A stretch of DNA of 61,240 bases from JANRKN01 sp033763435 (GCA_033763435.1 JANRKN010000085.1:1-61240), one strand, 5' to 3'. Positions 8,510 to 18,960 are shown, counted from the first letter of the stretch. The notes: generated from the letters alone by a model not told the origin. Numbers and translations are program-made.

Positions 8510-11500
8510 TCAGCGCACCGTGCCCGCAAGGATCGACTCGAGCCGCGCGGTGAGCTGAGCGGGCGTGAAGGGTTTTTGCAGGAACTGCACGCCCTGCGGG
8601 AGCCCCGCAGTCGCGTGCTCCTCGGCGTAGCCCGAGACGAGCAGCACGGGCACGTCGCGGCGGATCTCGCGGATCCGCGCCGCGACCTCGGTGCCCCGGA
8701 TGTCCGGCAGCACCACGTCGGCCAGCAGCAAGTCGAACACCAGCCCCGCACGGACGGCGTCGATCGCGCTGCGCCCGTCGGGGAACTCTTCGACGCGGTA
8801 TCCCGCGGCGCGGAGGACCTGCCCGTTCACGTCGCGGACCAGCTCGTTGTCCTCGACGAGCATGACGCAGGGGCGCCTGCCGCCGTCGCGCGAGCGGAGC
8901 GGGCGGGCCTCGATCACCGGCGCGGAGGCCGCGACATCGGGCTCAGTCTCGACGGGCCCGGGCAGAACGATCGAGAACGTGGTGCCGCGGCCGGGCTCGC
9001 TCTCGACCGTGATGACGCCCCCGGACTGGCGCACGACGCCGTAGCACATCGCCAGGCCCAGGCCCGCGCCCGAGTCCGATCGTCCTGACTTGGTCGAGAA
9101 GAACGGCTCAAAGCAACGGTCGCGCACCTCGCGCGTCATGCCCATGCCGGTGTCCGCGACACGCAGCTCGACGTAGCTTCCGGGCGCGAGCTCGGCGGCC
9201 AGCCTCGCATCGCCCGCCTCAAGGCGCACCTCCGCGACCGAGATTTCCAGCACACCCCCGGAGGGCATCGCGTCGCGCGCGTTGAACGAGAGATTGAGCA
9301 GCACCTGTTCGATCGAACCCGGGTCGACGGTCACGTACAGCGCGTAGGCGCCCGCGCGAACGCGCACGCGGATGGGCTCGCCCATGAGCCGTCCGAGCAC
9401 GGGCTGGAGGTTGGTGACGAGCGAGGCGAGATTGACGACCTGGGGCGTGAGGATGCGCCGGCGCGAGAAGGCGAGGATCTGCGCCGTGAGGTCGCGCGCG
9501 TGCGAGGCGGCGCGGGTGATGCCGTCGAGCGCGGCGCGGGCGTGCGAGACCTCGGCGGCGCTGCGCGCCAGATCGGCAAACCCGAGGATCGCGGTGAGCG
9601 AGTTGTTGAAGTCGTGCGCGAGGCCCCCCGCGAGGCGGCCGACGGATTCCATCTTCTGGGCGTGGGCGAGCTGCTGCTCGAGGCGCTTGCGCTCGGTGAT
9701 GTCCTGCACGATGCCGACCATCCGCGTGCCGTGCGGGCCCGGGAAGACGTCGGCCTGCTCGTGAACCCATCGGATGCTGCCGTCGGGTCGGACGATGCGG
9801 TGGTCGAGCGCGTAGCGCGTAGCGCTCTGGCGCGCACGGGCGTCGGCCTCGCGCACGGCGTCGCGGTCGTCGGGGTGAACCAGTCCGAAGAAGAAGCTCG
9901 TGCTGGGGCGGAACGCGCCGGGCGTGGTGCCGAAGATCTCGTGGACTTCGTCGGACCACCAGAGCGTGCCGTCCTCATCGCTGACCCACGCGCCGAGCGA
10001 CGCGGCGCGCTGCGCCTGCTGAAGCATCGAGCGGCTCTCGATCAGCTCGCGCTCGGTGTCTTTGCGCGCGGTGATGTCGATGTTCACGCCCGTCAGTCGC
10101 ACGGGCCGGCCTGACTCATCGCGGAAGACCTTGCCCGCGGCCTCGATCCATCGCATCGTGCCATCGGGCAGCGTCGTGCGGAACTCGCACCCTGAGAACT
10201 GGTCGATCGCGCCCGACTGAATGCCCTGCAGCACGCCAAGAGGCGCCCAGCGATCCTCGGCGTGAACAACGTCGAGCCAGTTGGGGATACGCACGTCGGC
10301 GCCGCCGGGCGCAAGGCCATAGAGACGCCACTGGTTGTCGGACCAGAACGCCTCGCCCGAGACCATGTCAACTTCCCAGGTGCCCGCGCCCGCGACCTGT
10401 TCGCTCCGGCGGAGGCGGTCGATCTGCGCTTCGAGGGAGTGGCGATAGCGCGACTCGCGCTCCTCGGCGGCCTTGCGCTCGGTGATGTCGGTGTCCACGC
10501 CGCTGGCCCGCAGAGCTAGACCGGCGTCGTTGTAGACGATTCGCGCCCGGGAGCCGATCCAGCGCTCCGAACCATCCGGCGTGCGGATTCTGAACTCGCA
10601 ACTGAGCTCACGCTTGCCCTCGCGCCGCGTCTGGTCCACGATCGAAAGCACGCGCTCGACGTCCTCGGGCCGAACGACACTCCGCCAAAGATCAAGCGTG
10701 GCAACGTCTGTGCGAGGGATGTATCCGTAGAGCCGCCACTGATTCTCCGACCAGGTCGTCTGGCCGGTCGCGAAGTCCCAATCCCAGCTTCCGCAGGCGC
10801 CCGCAGCCTCAGCATCGCGCAGTCGCAGGTTCAGCTCGTTGAGCGCGCCCTCGCGCTCGATGCGCTCGGTGATGTCGAGCACCACGCCCACGGCGCCCAA
10901 GTACGCGCCCTCAGGAGAGAATCGCAGCCTCGCGGCATCAATCAGGTGACGCACGCGCCCGTCAGGACGAACAACTCGGAACGCATTCTGATAGGTCGGC
11001 TGTCGGCGCTCGATTGCCTCGGCGAACGACGCGCGCGCCTGCTCGCGGTCGTCGGGATGGACGACCGCGAGCCACCGCGCAGCCGACGGCGCGAACGAGT
11101 CGGGCTTGCGCCCGATGATCGCCCACAGCTCCGCGCTCCAGTGCGAGACACCGGCGACACGGTCGCTGGTCCACAGGCCCGCGCCGACGTGCCGAAGCGC
11201 CATCGAGAGGTCACGCTCGGTCTCGCGCCTTCGTTCCTCCGCGGCGTGGCGCTCGGTCACGTCGATCACCATGCCCACGCCCGACACCGCGCGGCCCGAG
11301 TCTCCGAGCCGGAAACGCCCGGCGTCAAGAACCCAGCGCACCGCGCCATCGGCGCGGATGATGCGGTACTCCAGCGTGACGGTCTCGGTGCCCTCGGCCA
11401 GCGCGCGCGTGTAGCGCTCGTAGACGCGATCTCGCTCGTCCGGGTGGATGAACTCGCGCCAATCGTCGAGCGTCGGCGGACGGCCAAAGGGCTCGACGCC

Positions 11501-14500
11501 GAGCATGCGCCAGATCTCCGCGCTCCAGCGCGATTCGCCCGTCTGCGCCGACCACTCCCACACGCCGCAACCCAGCGTGCTCACGGCCAGGCTCAGGCGC
11601 GTCTCGGCGGCGCGGCGTGCCTCCTCCTCGGCGCGGCGCTCGGTGATGTCGAGCACCACGCCCACGATCCGCGCCGGGCCCCCCGTCGGGTCGTTGACCA
11701 CCGCGCTGTTGTCGAGCACCCAGCGCACCTGCCCGTCGGGCCTCACGATGCGGTACTCGCTCGTGCAGCGATCGGTCCGGCGTTGCAGCAGCGCTCGGTA
11801 CTCAGCCCGCACGTGGTCGCGGTCCTCTGGATGCACGCGCGAGATCCACAGCGAGTCGCCCACCAGTTCGTCGGGCCCCACGCCCAGCAATGCGCGCGCC
11901 TCGGGGGACCACCACTCCTCCTCGCCCGTGATCGTGCACTCCCAGGCGCCCGCGCCGGTGGCTTCGATCATCGCACCCAGGCGCTGCAGCGCCCGGCGGC
12001 TCTGCTCCTCGGCCTGGCGCAGCTTGGTCACGTCGATCGTCACGCCCACGTACCGGTCATGCCCGTCGGCGCCCGTGACCAGTTCGCCGCGATCGATCAC
12101 ATGGCGGACCTCTCCGTCCGGGCGCACGACGCGGTACTCGGCCTCGTAGCGCGGGCCGCGGGTCTCATGCGCCTGACGCAGGAGCTGCGCCACGCGCTCG
12201 CGGTCGTCGGGATGGATGCGGGCTCGCCACGCACCGGGGACAGGTTGTCGCTCCCCGAGCCCTGCGATCGCGTACAGCGAGTCGCTCCACCACTGCTCGT
12301 CGGTGGTCAGGTCGTGCTCCCAGACGCCGATGTCGGGGGCGCGGAGCACCTCGCGCAGGCGGTCCTCGGTCCGGCGCGCGCGCTCCTCGCGCTGCTTCTG
12401 CTCGGTGATGTCGAGGCTGACACCCGCGACGAAGACCACGCGCCCCTGCGCGTCGAACTCGCGCCGGCCGATCTCAGTCAGCCAGCGCACGCCGCGGGTC
12501 GGGTGCTGCACGCGATACTCGACGCGGAAGTCCGGCGTGGACTTTCGCTCCATCTCGCGCAACTCGCGCTGAACGCGCTCGCGATCCTCGGGCAGCATGC
12601 AACGGAGCCAACGCGCAAAGGTCAGCCCCTCGCGGGAGTGCTCGACGCCGTGCAGCTCCATGTGCGAGGTCGAGCCACGCGCAACGTCGGTGAGGGCGTC
12701 CCACCGGAACAGCCCGGCGCCGATGAAGTCCTGCACGAAGCCGAGCCACTGATCGCGCTCGCGGATCTCTCGCTCGGCCTCGCGCAGCTTGGTGACGTTG
12801 CGCGCGACAACGATCCGCGCGCGCTTGCCCGGGAAGTGCTCCGTCTCGGCTCCCGCGGTTTCGACCTCGATCAAGCTTCCGTCGGCGGTGCGATGCGTCC
12901 AGGCGCGAGGCTCGGTGGGCCCCCGGCCCTCGCGACGCTCCGCGACCGCCTCGCGCAGGCTGATCCGATCGCTCTCGGGGCGGATGTCCTCGAGAGTCAT
13001 CGCGAGGAATTGCTCACGCGGGTACCCGTACTGCGCGATCGCCGCGTGATTCACCTCGAGGAAACGCATCGTGTCCAGGTCGTAGACCCAGACCGGATCG
13101 GGATGGCGTTCGAACAGCTGGCGGAACTTGGCCTCGCTGCGCGCAAGCGCGTCGGCGGCCTCGCGGCGCTCGGTCAGGTCGGTGACGAACCCGGTCGCGA
13201 CGCCGTCCTCGCCCGCAAAGGCCTGAACCTCGATCGGCACCACGCGCCCGTCGGGCCTGACGAGCGTCCATTCGCCCCGGTGGGGCTCGTCCGCGCGCAG
13301 CGAGGCCAGCGCGGGCCCCAGCCTCGCGGCATCCTCGGGCGTGCACAGAGTCCGCAGGTCGCGGCCGATCAGGTCCGAGCGCGGGCGCCCGCTCAGCCGC
13401 TCGTACGCCGGGTTCACGTCCTCCAGCGTGCCGTCGCGGAGCACGCGCGTCATCGGGACGCTGGCCTCCATGAACATCCGCCGATAGCGCTCCTGCTCGG
13501 CGTCGCGCTGGGCCTGCGCGGCGCGCAGCTCGGTCAGGTCGCGGACAAAGTTCGTGATGATGCCGTCGGCGCCCAGGCTCGAGTGCGCCTCGATCTGCCG
13601 CTCGGTCCCGTCCGGGCGCACCAGCGTCCACAGACCCCGGTGTACGCCCCCGGCCATCACGCGCGCGAGCTCGCCGGCGAGGCGGGGCAAGTCGGCAGCC
13701 GGGGCGAGCTTCCCGAGCGGCGTTCCGATGAGCGCCTCACGCGACCGGCCGGCCAGTTCGGCGTACGCGGGGTTGACGTCGATGATCGTGCCGGCGCCGT
13801 CGAACCGCACGATGCCCGTCGGCGCGTCCATAAACACCGTGCGGAAGCGCTCGTGCTCCGTCTGACGCTCGCGCTCGATGCGCTGGAGTTCGGTGACGTC
13901 ACGGAACAGCCCCAGGCGCCCGCCGGTGGCCAGACGCATCGAGTCAATCTGTACGAAAAACTCCGTGCCGTCTTTGCGAATCGCTGGCCAGATGCCCGAA
14001 GAGATCTCACCCGGAGCCGCGCGCCCGACATACTCGGCGACGCGCTCGCGGTTGTACGGCGGCGTGATGATCGATCCATGCTTGCCGATCAGCTCTCCCG
14101 GCTCATAACCCAGCATCTTCTCCATCGCCGGGTTGGCCTCGAGGATGGTGCGGTGCGCATCGCTCAGGATGATGCCGATGAGGCTCGAATCGAAGATCGT
14201 GCGGTAGCGCTCGTGCTGGCGCTCAAGCTCTGTGCGTGCCTGTCGGAGGGGCGTGTGCTCGACGCCCACGACCAGGCAGCACGGGGGCTGATCCTCGCCC
14301 GTCCGTATCGGGTGCGCAGTGCCGATGAACCAGCGCCCTTCGCCGATCGCACACTCGAAGCTCCGCGACACGCCCTTGGCCAGCACGTCGCGATACACCG
14401 CGGACGTCTGGCGCACGAGCTCGGGGTCAAAGCCGCTCTCGAGCCCGGTGCGCCCGCGGACGCGCTGCGGATCGGTCCCAACCACCGATGCGGCGCCCTC

Positions 14501-15022
14501 GCTCATTTCCAGGATGCGCGTGTCCTCGCCCTCGGGCCGGACCAGGGCGAACATCAGACCCGGCGTGCGTCCGATCGCATCGATCAGCGCCGAGGACTCG
14601 CGCGCGTGCCGTTCGGTTTCGATGATCTCGGCGATGTCGCGCGTGACGACCATCACCGCGCGGACGGCGCCGTCCTCGATCACCGGACCCGCGCTGCTCT
14701 GATACCAGGTGGCTTCACCGACAGCATTGCGCGAGCGCAGTCGATACCGCACCGTCTCGCGCCCGTCCCATGCCCGGGCGATCACGTCACGCAGCAGGTC
14801 GTGGTCGCGCTCGTCGCAGAAGTCAAAGGCCGAGCGACCGACCATCGAGCCCAGCGCCGCGGCGACCTCCGGCTCCTCAGAAGGGCTCGCGAAGGTGATC
14901 GTCCCTTCGCGGTCCAGAAGAAAGAACACTTTGGGCGCGACGCGCATCGCCGCCGACCAGAGCGACTCGGGACGGATCGGCGGCAAGGGTTGGCTCGGGC
15001 TCGCGGGCCCAGGCGCAGTCAC
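8510..15022 (-). CDS. Giant cytosolic hybrid histidine kinase with about 14 PAS modules and a receiver domain
   Basis: This 2170-residue protein has no membrane segment or signal peptide. About fourteen PAS/PAC modules of about 120-130 residues fill residues 25-1760. The first six are PAS_4/PAS_9-like (for example FDSSLIGIILSDAHRTIL). From about residue 745 they are PAS_3-type with the recurring (I/V)HP(D/E)DR, E(Y/F)R(I/V)(V/I)RPDG, WSDxxW and DITER motifs. A HisKA domain follows with H1803 in LAHDFNNSLTAILG, then HATPase_c with N- and G-boxes (NARDAM, DTGMGM, GAGLGLAMCYG) and a C-terminal receiver with D2102 in LLLADVVLPD and K in LQKPF. The start is GTG at 15022, nine nucleotides after the BtuF-like gene, so the two are probably cotranscribed. 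The signals sensed are unknown; no haem- or flavin-specific PAS motif stands out by eye. Confidence 0.93.
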   Translation of the reverse strand: MTAPGPASPSQPLPPIRPESLWSAAMRVAPKVFFLLDREGTITFASPSEEPEVAAALGSMVGRSAFDFCDERDHDLLRDVIARAWDGRETVRYRLRSRNAVGEATWYQSSAGPVIEDGAVRAVMVVTRDIAEIIETERHARESSALIDAIGRTPGLMFALVRPEGEDTRILEMSEGAASVVGTDPQRVRGRTGLESGFDPELVRQTSAVYRDVLAKGVSRSFECAIGEGRWFIGTAHPIRTGEDQPPCCLVVGVEHTPLRQARTELERQHERYRTIFDSSLIGIILSDAHRTILEANPAMEKMLGYEPGELIGKHGSIITPPYNRERVAEYVGRAAPGEISSGIWPAIRKDGTEFFVQIDSMRLATGGRLGLFRDVTELQRIERERQTEHERFRTVFMDAPTGIVRFDGAGTIIDVNPAYAELAGRSREALIGTPLGKLAPAADLPRLAGELARVMAGGVHRGLWTLVRPDGTERQIEAHSSLGADGIITNFVRDLTELRAAQAQRDAEQERYRRMFMEASVPMTRVLRDGTLEDVNPAYERLSGRPRSDLIGRDLRTLCTPEDAARLGPALASLRADEPHRGEWTLVRPDGRVVPIEVQAFAGEDGVATGFVTDLTERREAADALARSEAKFRQLFERHPDPVWVYDLDTMRFLEVNHAAIAQYGYPREQFLAMTLEDIRPESDRISLREAVAERREGRGPTEPRAWTHRTADGSLIEVETAGAETEHFPGKRARIVVARNVTKLREAEREIRERDQWLGFVQDFIGAGLFRWDALTDVARGSTSHMELHGVEHSREGLTFARWLRCMLPEDRERVQRELREMERKSTPDFRVEYRVQHPTRGVRWLTEIGRREFDAQGRVVFVAGVSLDITEQKQREERARRTEDRLREVLRAPDIGVWEHDLTTDEQWWSDSLYAIAGLGERQPVPGAWRARIHPDDRERVAQLLRQAHETRGPRYEAEYRVVRPDGEVRHVIDRGELVTGADGHDRYVGVTIDVTKLRQAEEQSRRALQRLGAMIEATGAGAWECTITGEEEWWSPEARALLGVGPDELVGDSLWISRVHPEDRDHVRAEYRALLQRRTDRCTSEYRIVRPDGQVRWVLDNSAVVNDPTGGPARIVGVVLDITERRAEEEARRAAETRLSLAVSTLGCGVWEWSAQTGESRWSAEIWRMLGVEPFGRPPTLDDWREFIHPDERDRVYERYTRALAEGTETVTLEYRIIRADGAVRWVLDAGRFRLGDSGRAVSGVGMVIDVTERHAAEERRRETERDLSMALRHVGAGLWTSDRVAGVSHWSAELWAIIGRKPDSFAPSAARWLAVVHPDDREQARASFAEAIERRQPTYQNAFRVVRPDGRVRHLIDAARLRFSPEGAYLGAVGVVLDITERIEREGALNELNLRLRDAEAAGACGSWDWDFATGQTTWSENQWRLYGYIPRTDVATLDLWRSVVRPEDVERVLSIVDQTRREGKRELSCEFRIRTPDGSERWIGSRARIVYNDAGLALRASGVDTDITERKAAEERESRYRHSLEAQIDRLRRSEQVAGAGTWEVDMVSGEAFWSDNQWRLYGLAPGGADVRIPNWLDVVHAEDRWAPLGVLQGIQSGAIDQFSGCEFRTTLPDGTMRWIEAAGKVFRDESGRPVRLTGVNIDITARKDTERELIESRSMLQQAQRAASLGAWVSDEDGTLWWSDEVHEIFGTTPGAFRPSTSFFFGLVHPDDRDAVREADARARQSATRYALDHRIVRPDGSIRWVHEQADVFPGPHGTRMVGIVQDITERKRLEQQLAHAQKMESVGRLAGGLAHDFNNSLTAILGFADLARSAAEVSHARAALDGITRAASHARDLTAQILAFSRRRILTPQVVNLASLVTNLQPVLGRLMGEPIRVRVRAGAYALYVTVDPGSIEQVLLNLSFNARDAMPSGGVLEISVAEVRLEAGDARLAAELAPGSYVELRVADTGMGMTREVRDRCFEPFFSTKSGRSDSGAGLGLAMCYGVVRQSGGVITVESEPGRGTTFSIVLPGPVETEPDVAASAPVIEARPLRSRDGGRRPCVMLVEDNELVRDVNGQVLRAAGYRVEEFPDGRSAIDAVRAGLVFDLLLADVVLPDIRGTEVAARIREIRRDVPVLLVSGYAEEHATAGLPQGVQFLQKPFTPAQLTARLESILAGTVR

Positions 15023-15031
15023 GGCGACAGT

Positions 15032-16018
15032 TTACAGACCCGAAGCGTTCAAGGGCTCCCACGGAAAGCCCGGCGGGATCAATTCTGGTCGGTCGTTGAG
15101 GTATCCGACCAGGAACTCCTGCGCATCCACCAGCCGGGGCCCGGGGCGGTTGAACATCTGCGAGCCGTCGACCAGCGCGACCCGGCCGGCCTTGAACGCG
15201 GGCAGCGCCCGGAACCAGGGCTGGCGCGCCAGCTCGCGCGCGAGCGGGCGGATCTGGGCCAGACTCAGCCCGCACGGCGCGATGAAGACCACGTCGGGCC
15301 GGGAGGCCGCGAGAACCTCGGCGGGCACGCGGATGCTCTTGCCCGCTCGGCGCGAGGCTTGCTGGGGGCCGATCGCGGCGCCGGAGCCGGGCACCGGCGC
15401 GGTCGGATTCAGTGGATGGCGCCCCCCCGCGCGTTCAATCAGCTGAGGCGTCCAGTGCCCGCCGATGAACAGCGGGTCGGTCCACTCCAGGAACGCGACC
15501 GTCGGCCCATCGGCGAACGGGTTCACGTAGTCGATCGCCTGGGCGAGCCGCTCGCGGAGCTGGACGATGACCCCCTCGGCGCTCAGGCCCATCGCCTCAC
15601 CCACGCGCCAGAGATCGTCCAGCACGCCCTCGATCGTCTCGGGGTTCAGGCTCAGCACCCGCGGCGCGGGGGTGAGCCGCTCGGCGACGCGGCGGACGGC
15701 GTTCAGGTCGACCGAACAGACCGAGCACAGGTCCTGGGTCAGGATCAGCTCGGGCCCGAGTGCCGTGAGCTTGGCCTCGTCCAGCGTGTACAGCGACCCG
15801 GCCTCGAGCTGCGATCGCACTTGACGGTCAATCTCCGCGGCATCGATCGGGCCCGATGCGTGCGCCAGCCGGCTGGCGGTCAGGATTGGCAGAGACTCCA
15901 CGCCCAGGGGAAAGTCGCACTCGTGCGATCGGCCGACGAGCGCGGGGAGGCCCCCTAGGAGCGCGACCATCTCGGTCGCGGAGGGCAGAAGGCTGACGGT
16001 TCGGGGGAGTGTGGGCAT
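15032..16018 (-). CDS. BtuF-like helical-backbone binding protein (cobalamin/metal-chelate family)
   Basis: This 328-residue protein belongs to the BtuF/FepB type periplasmic-binding fold: an N-terminal lobe (TVSLLPSATEMVALLGGLPALVGRSHECD), a central helix (PETIEGVLDDLWRVGEAMG) and a C-terminal lobe (RPDVVFIAPCGLSL, WFRALPAFKAGRVALVDGSQMFNRPGPRLVD). The ECD segment and the QMFNRPGPRLVDA ending are hallmarks of the cobalamin-binding COG0614 subgroup common in genomes lacking a linked transporter. I see no signal peptide or lipobox from ATG 16018, so it may be cytosolic or use another start. No btuC or btuD gene is nearby. It is followed by the PAS kinase, suggesting that the pair could sense or respond to a corrinoid; that is inference. 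No cobalamin riboswitch was found upstream. Confidence 0.85.
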   Translation of the reverse strand: MPTLPRTVSLLPSATEMVALLGGLPALVGRSHECDFPLGVESLPILTASRLAHASGPIDAAEIDRQVRSQLEAGSLYTLDEAKLTALGPELILTQDLCSVCSVDLNAVRRVAERLTPAPRVLSLNPETIEGVLDDLWRVGEAMGLSAEGVIVQLRERLAQAIDYVNPFADGPTVAFLEWTDPLFIGGHWTPQLIERAGGRHPLNPTAPVPGSGAAIGPQQASRRAGKSIRVPAEVLAASRPDVVFIAPCGLSLAQIRPLARELARQPWFRALPAFKAGRVALVDGSQMFNRPGPRLVDAQEFLVGYLNDRPELIPPGFPWEPLNASGL

Positions 16019-16236
16019 CCTGTGGGCCAAGCGGAGGTTGAGCCGATCTGAGAGGGTTGAAACCCCGGGCCCCGGAGCTCGGGAACATCGCGGGAGAAAA
16101 TGGTAGGGAAAGGGATGGGCGACGCCGAACATTCGGCGGATGGGCCATAATCCTCCGTCTGGGGCGTTGGGGGATGGTCGGGATGGATCGAGGGGTGGGG
16201 TTGATGGGGGTTGGGGTGGTGATGGAGCGCAGGTCG

Positions 16237-18954
16237 ATGACGCAGAGCCGCGGACGGACGAAGACGGTGCGGGCGGGGGTGTGGATGGCGGGCGCGCTTT
16301 CGGCGGCCGCCGGTCTGGCGATCGCGCAGAACGCGGTGCCCGTGCCTGTGTCGCCGAATGCTGTGCCGGGCCAGCCCGAGCAGCCTCAGCCAGCGCCCGG
16401 CGCGACGCCGGCGCCCAGCACGCCCTCGACCAGCACACCCTCGACCAGCGCGCCCCCGCCCGAGCCGCTGCCCGAGGGGCTCGCGCCTGACACCGTGAGT
16501 TTCGGCGACTTTGCCGAACCCGTCGAGCTGACGACGCTGGTGCAGATGGTCGCGCGGACGCTTGAACTGAACATCGTGATCACGGGGACGCTCACGGGCT
16601 CGGTGGTGTTCAATGCGCCGGTGGACGTGAGCAAGGACGACCTGCTCAATCTGCTCGACGCGCTGCTGGAGCAGCACGGATACACGATTGTGCTCGACCC
16701 GGCGGGCTTCTACTCCGTGCGCCCGCTGAACGAGGTGCAGATCAACCTCGGCGGCGATGAGCCCACGACGCGGATCATCCCGACGCCGAGCATCCGGCCC
16801 TCGAGCCTGCGGACGGCGATCGAGTCGCAGTTCGGGGGCGGCGGGGGCGCGAACCCGGCGCAGCCCGGCCAGGCCGTGCCCGTGCAGGGCGGCGGCGGGC
16901 GGAGCATCGCCTATCTCGACGAGCTGGGCGTGATCGTCATGACCGATTCGCTCCGGCGCATCGTCGCGGTCGAGACGCTTGTGAACACGCTGCTCGAGGA
17001 GTATCGCAAGAGCTCGTTCCACCGCATCGAGGTCAAGAACGTGTCTTCGGTCGTCGCGCGCGAGCGAGCCCTCGCCCTCGTGGGCCAGGCCGGCGGCGCC
17101 GCGACCACGGCCACCAACAACCAGAACAACCAGTTCCGGGGCGGTTTCCCCGGTCAGTTCAACCCAGGCGGTGAGCAGAACCAGAACACCGGCACGCGCA
17201 CCGCGAGCCTGGACAATCTCGCCGACCGGCTCGCGATCGATCCCACCGGCAACGCGCTGATTTTCCGGGGCCGGCGCGAGGAGAAGGACCTCGTCGAGGG
17301 CCTGATCCGTCAGATCGACGTGGTCGCGGGCCTCGAGTATCGGGCGTATTTCGCGGGCACGGCCGCCCGGCAGGTCGCGAGCCTGGCCGAATCGCGCGGG
17401 CTCGGTCAGGTCACGACCATCGAAGCGCCTCAGACGCCCAACCCCAACCAGCCGTTCTTCTTCGGCGGATTCGGTCAGCAGCCGACGCAGACGGGTTCGA
17501 CGTTCTCGGGCGGCCCGGTGATCGTGGTCGACGAGGCTCGCGGCGAGCTGCTGTACTACGCGACGCCCCAGCTGCACACGCAGATGCAGGCGATCATCAC
17601 CGAGCTGCGGACCGACGACGACGAGATCGTGCTGCGCGAGTACAAGCTCAAGCACGCGGACGCGGGCAGCGTCGCCGAGCTCGTGCTGGGTCTGCTCCAG
17701 AACCAGACGCCGGTAGGCTCGGCGCCGCTGCTCACGGGCGACACGGGAGGCACGGGCACCGCGTCGAATCGGACCGGCGCGACCAACCGCCTGGGCTCGA
17801 CCAACAGCGCCGCCCGCCGGACCAATACCAACGCCGCGACCAGCCGCGTGACGCCCACGACCACCTCGGGCGGGCAGGCCTCGGCCATCCGCGCCAGCGG
17901 TCGGACGGCCGGCCAGCCCGGGACACTCGCGAACGTGACCGACGACGGCACGATCTCGCTTGCGGGCGCGGACGACTCGTTCGTCATCGCCGACGTCGCG
18001 AACAACCAGGTCTTCGTCAAGGCGCCTCGCAAGCTCCAGAGCGACTTTGCCAAGCTGATCGAGCGCATTGACCTGCGCCGGCCTCAGGTCTACATCCAGG
18101 CGCAGATCATCTCGGTCTCGGCGAGCAAGGAGCAGCGCCTGGCGTTTGAGACCCAGCTTTTGAACGCGGGCGGGACCGGCGGCCTGCTGCAGACCAACTT
18201 CGGGCTCTCGACGGCGAATGCCGCGGGCGTGACGGGCCGGCGCAACGTGGCGCCCAACCTCGACGGCCTCACCGCCGCGATCGTCAAGAGCGACCAGATT
18301 CCCATCATCATCAACGCGCTGGGCACCGACATCGACGGGCGGATCATCTCCAGCCCCCAGCTCCTTGTGAACGACAACGAAGAGGCGACGATCGCCTCGA
18401 TCGACCGTCAGCCCACGACCGAGACCAACCTGGGCACCGGCGGCGCGGCGAACACGACGACGTTCGGCGGCTACGTCGACGCGGGCACGAACCTCACCAT
18501 CACGCCGCAGATCTCCGAGGGCGGGTACCTGCGCGCCACGCTCGAAGCGCAGCTCTCGAGCTTTGTGGGCAACACGACGGCCAACGGCATCCCGCCGCCC
18601 ATCCAGGAGAACACGGTCGCGACGCAGGTGACGATCCCCGGCGACGCGACGGTGGTCATCGGCGGCATCCGGTTCGACTCCAAGACCAAGACGGTCGTGA
18701 AGGTGCCGCTGCTGGGCGACATCCCGATCATCGGCGCGCTGTTCCGCGATGAGAACAGCGAGGACCGCGAGAACTATCTGTACATCTTCCTCACGCCGCG
18801 GATCATGCGTGATCCGTCGTTCGCCGACCTGCGCCTGCTGACGCAGGGCCCGGCCGGCCAGGTTGATCGGCCCAAGGACCTGCCCGCGATCGAGCCCACG
18901 GCGATCGACATCGTGCCGCCCACGCCCGCGCTCCCCACGCCCCCCGCGAACTGA
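16237..18954 (+). CDS. gspD: Type II secretion system secretin GspD
   Basis: This protein of about 905 residues would form the outer-membrane secretin ring. A signal peptide covers residues 1-30 (RAGVWMAGALSAAAGLAIAQ), followed by a Pro/Ser/Thr-rich spacer. The N0 domain (about 85-165, ELTTLVQMVARTLELNIV) and N1-N3-type modules come next, interrupted by Gly/Asn/Gln-rich and Thr/Asn-rich loops (about residues 285-325 and 490-555). The secretin channel domain starts near 614 (RPQVYIQAQIISVSA) and includes the C-terminal signature VPLLGDIPIIGALFR near 823-838. ATG 16237 is preferred because GGAG lies nine nucleotides upstream; ATG 16222 is an alternative. gspE begins six nucleotides after the stop. 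The length is above the usual 650-750 residues because of the low-complexity loops. Confidence 0.92.
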   Translation: MTQSRGRTKTVRAGVWMAGALSAAAGLAIAQNAVPVPVSPNAVPGQPEQPQPAPGATPAPSTPSTSTPSTSAPPPEPLPEGLAPDTVSFGDFAEPVELTTLVQMVARTLELNIVITGTLTGSVVFNAPVDVSKDDLLNLLDALLEQHGYTIVLDPAGFYSVRPLNEVQINLGGDEPTTRIIPTPSIRPSSLRTAIESQFGGGGGANPAQPGQAVPVQGGGGRSIAYLDELGVIVMTDSLRRIVAVETLVNTLLEEYRKSSFHRIEVKNVSSVVARERALALVGQAGGAATTATNNQNNQFRGGFPGQFNPGGEQNQNTGTRTASLDNLADRLAIDPTGNALIFRGRREEKDLVEGLIRQIDVVAGLEYRAYFAGTAARQVASLAESRGLGQVTTIEAPQTPNPNQPFFFGGFGQQPTQTGSTFSGGPVIVVDEARGELLYYATPQLHTQMQAIITELRTDDDEIVLREYKLKHADAGSVAELVLGLLQNQTPVGSAPLLTGDTGGTGTASNRTGATNRLGSTNSAARRTNTNAATSRVTPTTTSGGQASAIRASGRTAGQPGTLANVTDDGTISLAGADDSFVIADVANNQVFVKAPRKLQSDFAKLIERIDLRRPQVYIQAQIISVSASKEQRLAFETQLLNAGGTGGLLQTNFGLSTANAAGVTGRRNVAPNLDGLTAAIVKSDQIPIIINALGTDIDGRIISSPQLLVNDNEEATIASIDRQPTTETNLGTGGAANTTTFGGYVDAGTNLTITPQISEGGYLRATLEAQLSSFVGNTTANGIPPPIQENTVATQVTIPGDATVVIGGIRFDSKTKTVVKVPLLGDIPIIGALFRDENSEDRENYLYIFLTPRIMRDPSFADLRLLTQGPAGQVDRPKDLPAIEPTAIDIVPPTPALPTPPAN

Positions 18955-18960
18955 AACCCC

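Noticed and set aside
10946..15958. Plus-strand open frame of 1670 codons
   Set aside because: It is antisense to the PAS kinase and BtuF-like genes, and its composition (His/Arg/Ala-rich without domains) is that of a shadow frame.
16019..16236. Cobalamin riboswitch near the BtuF-like gene
   Set aside because: No B12-box-like sequence was seen, and the gap also holds the gspD start region.
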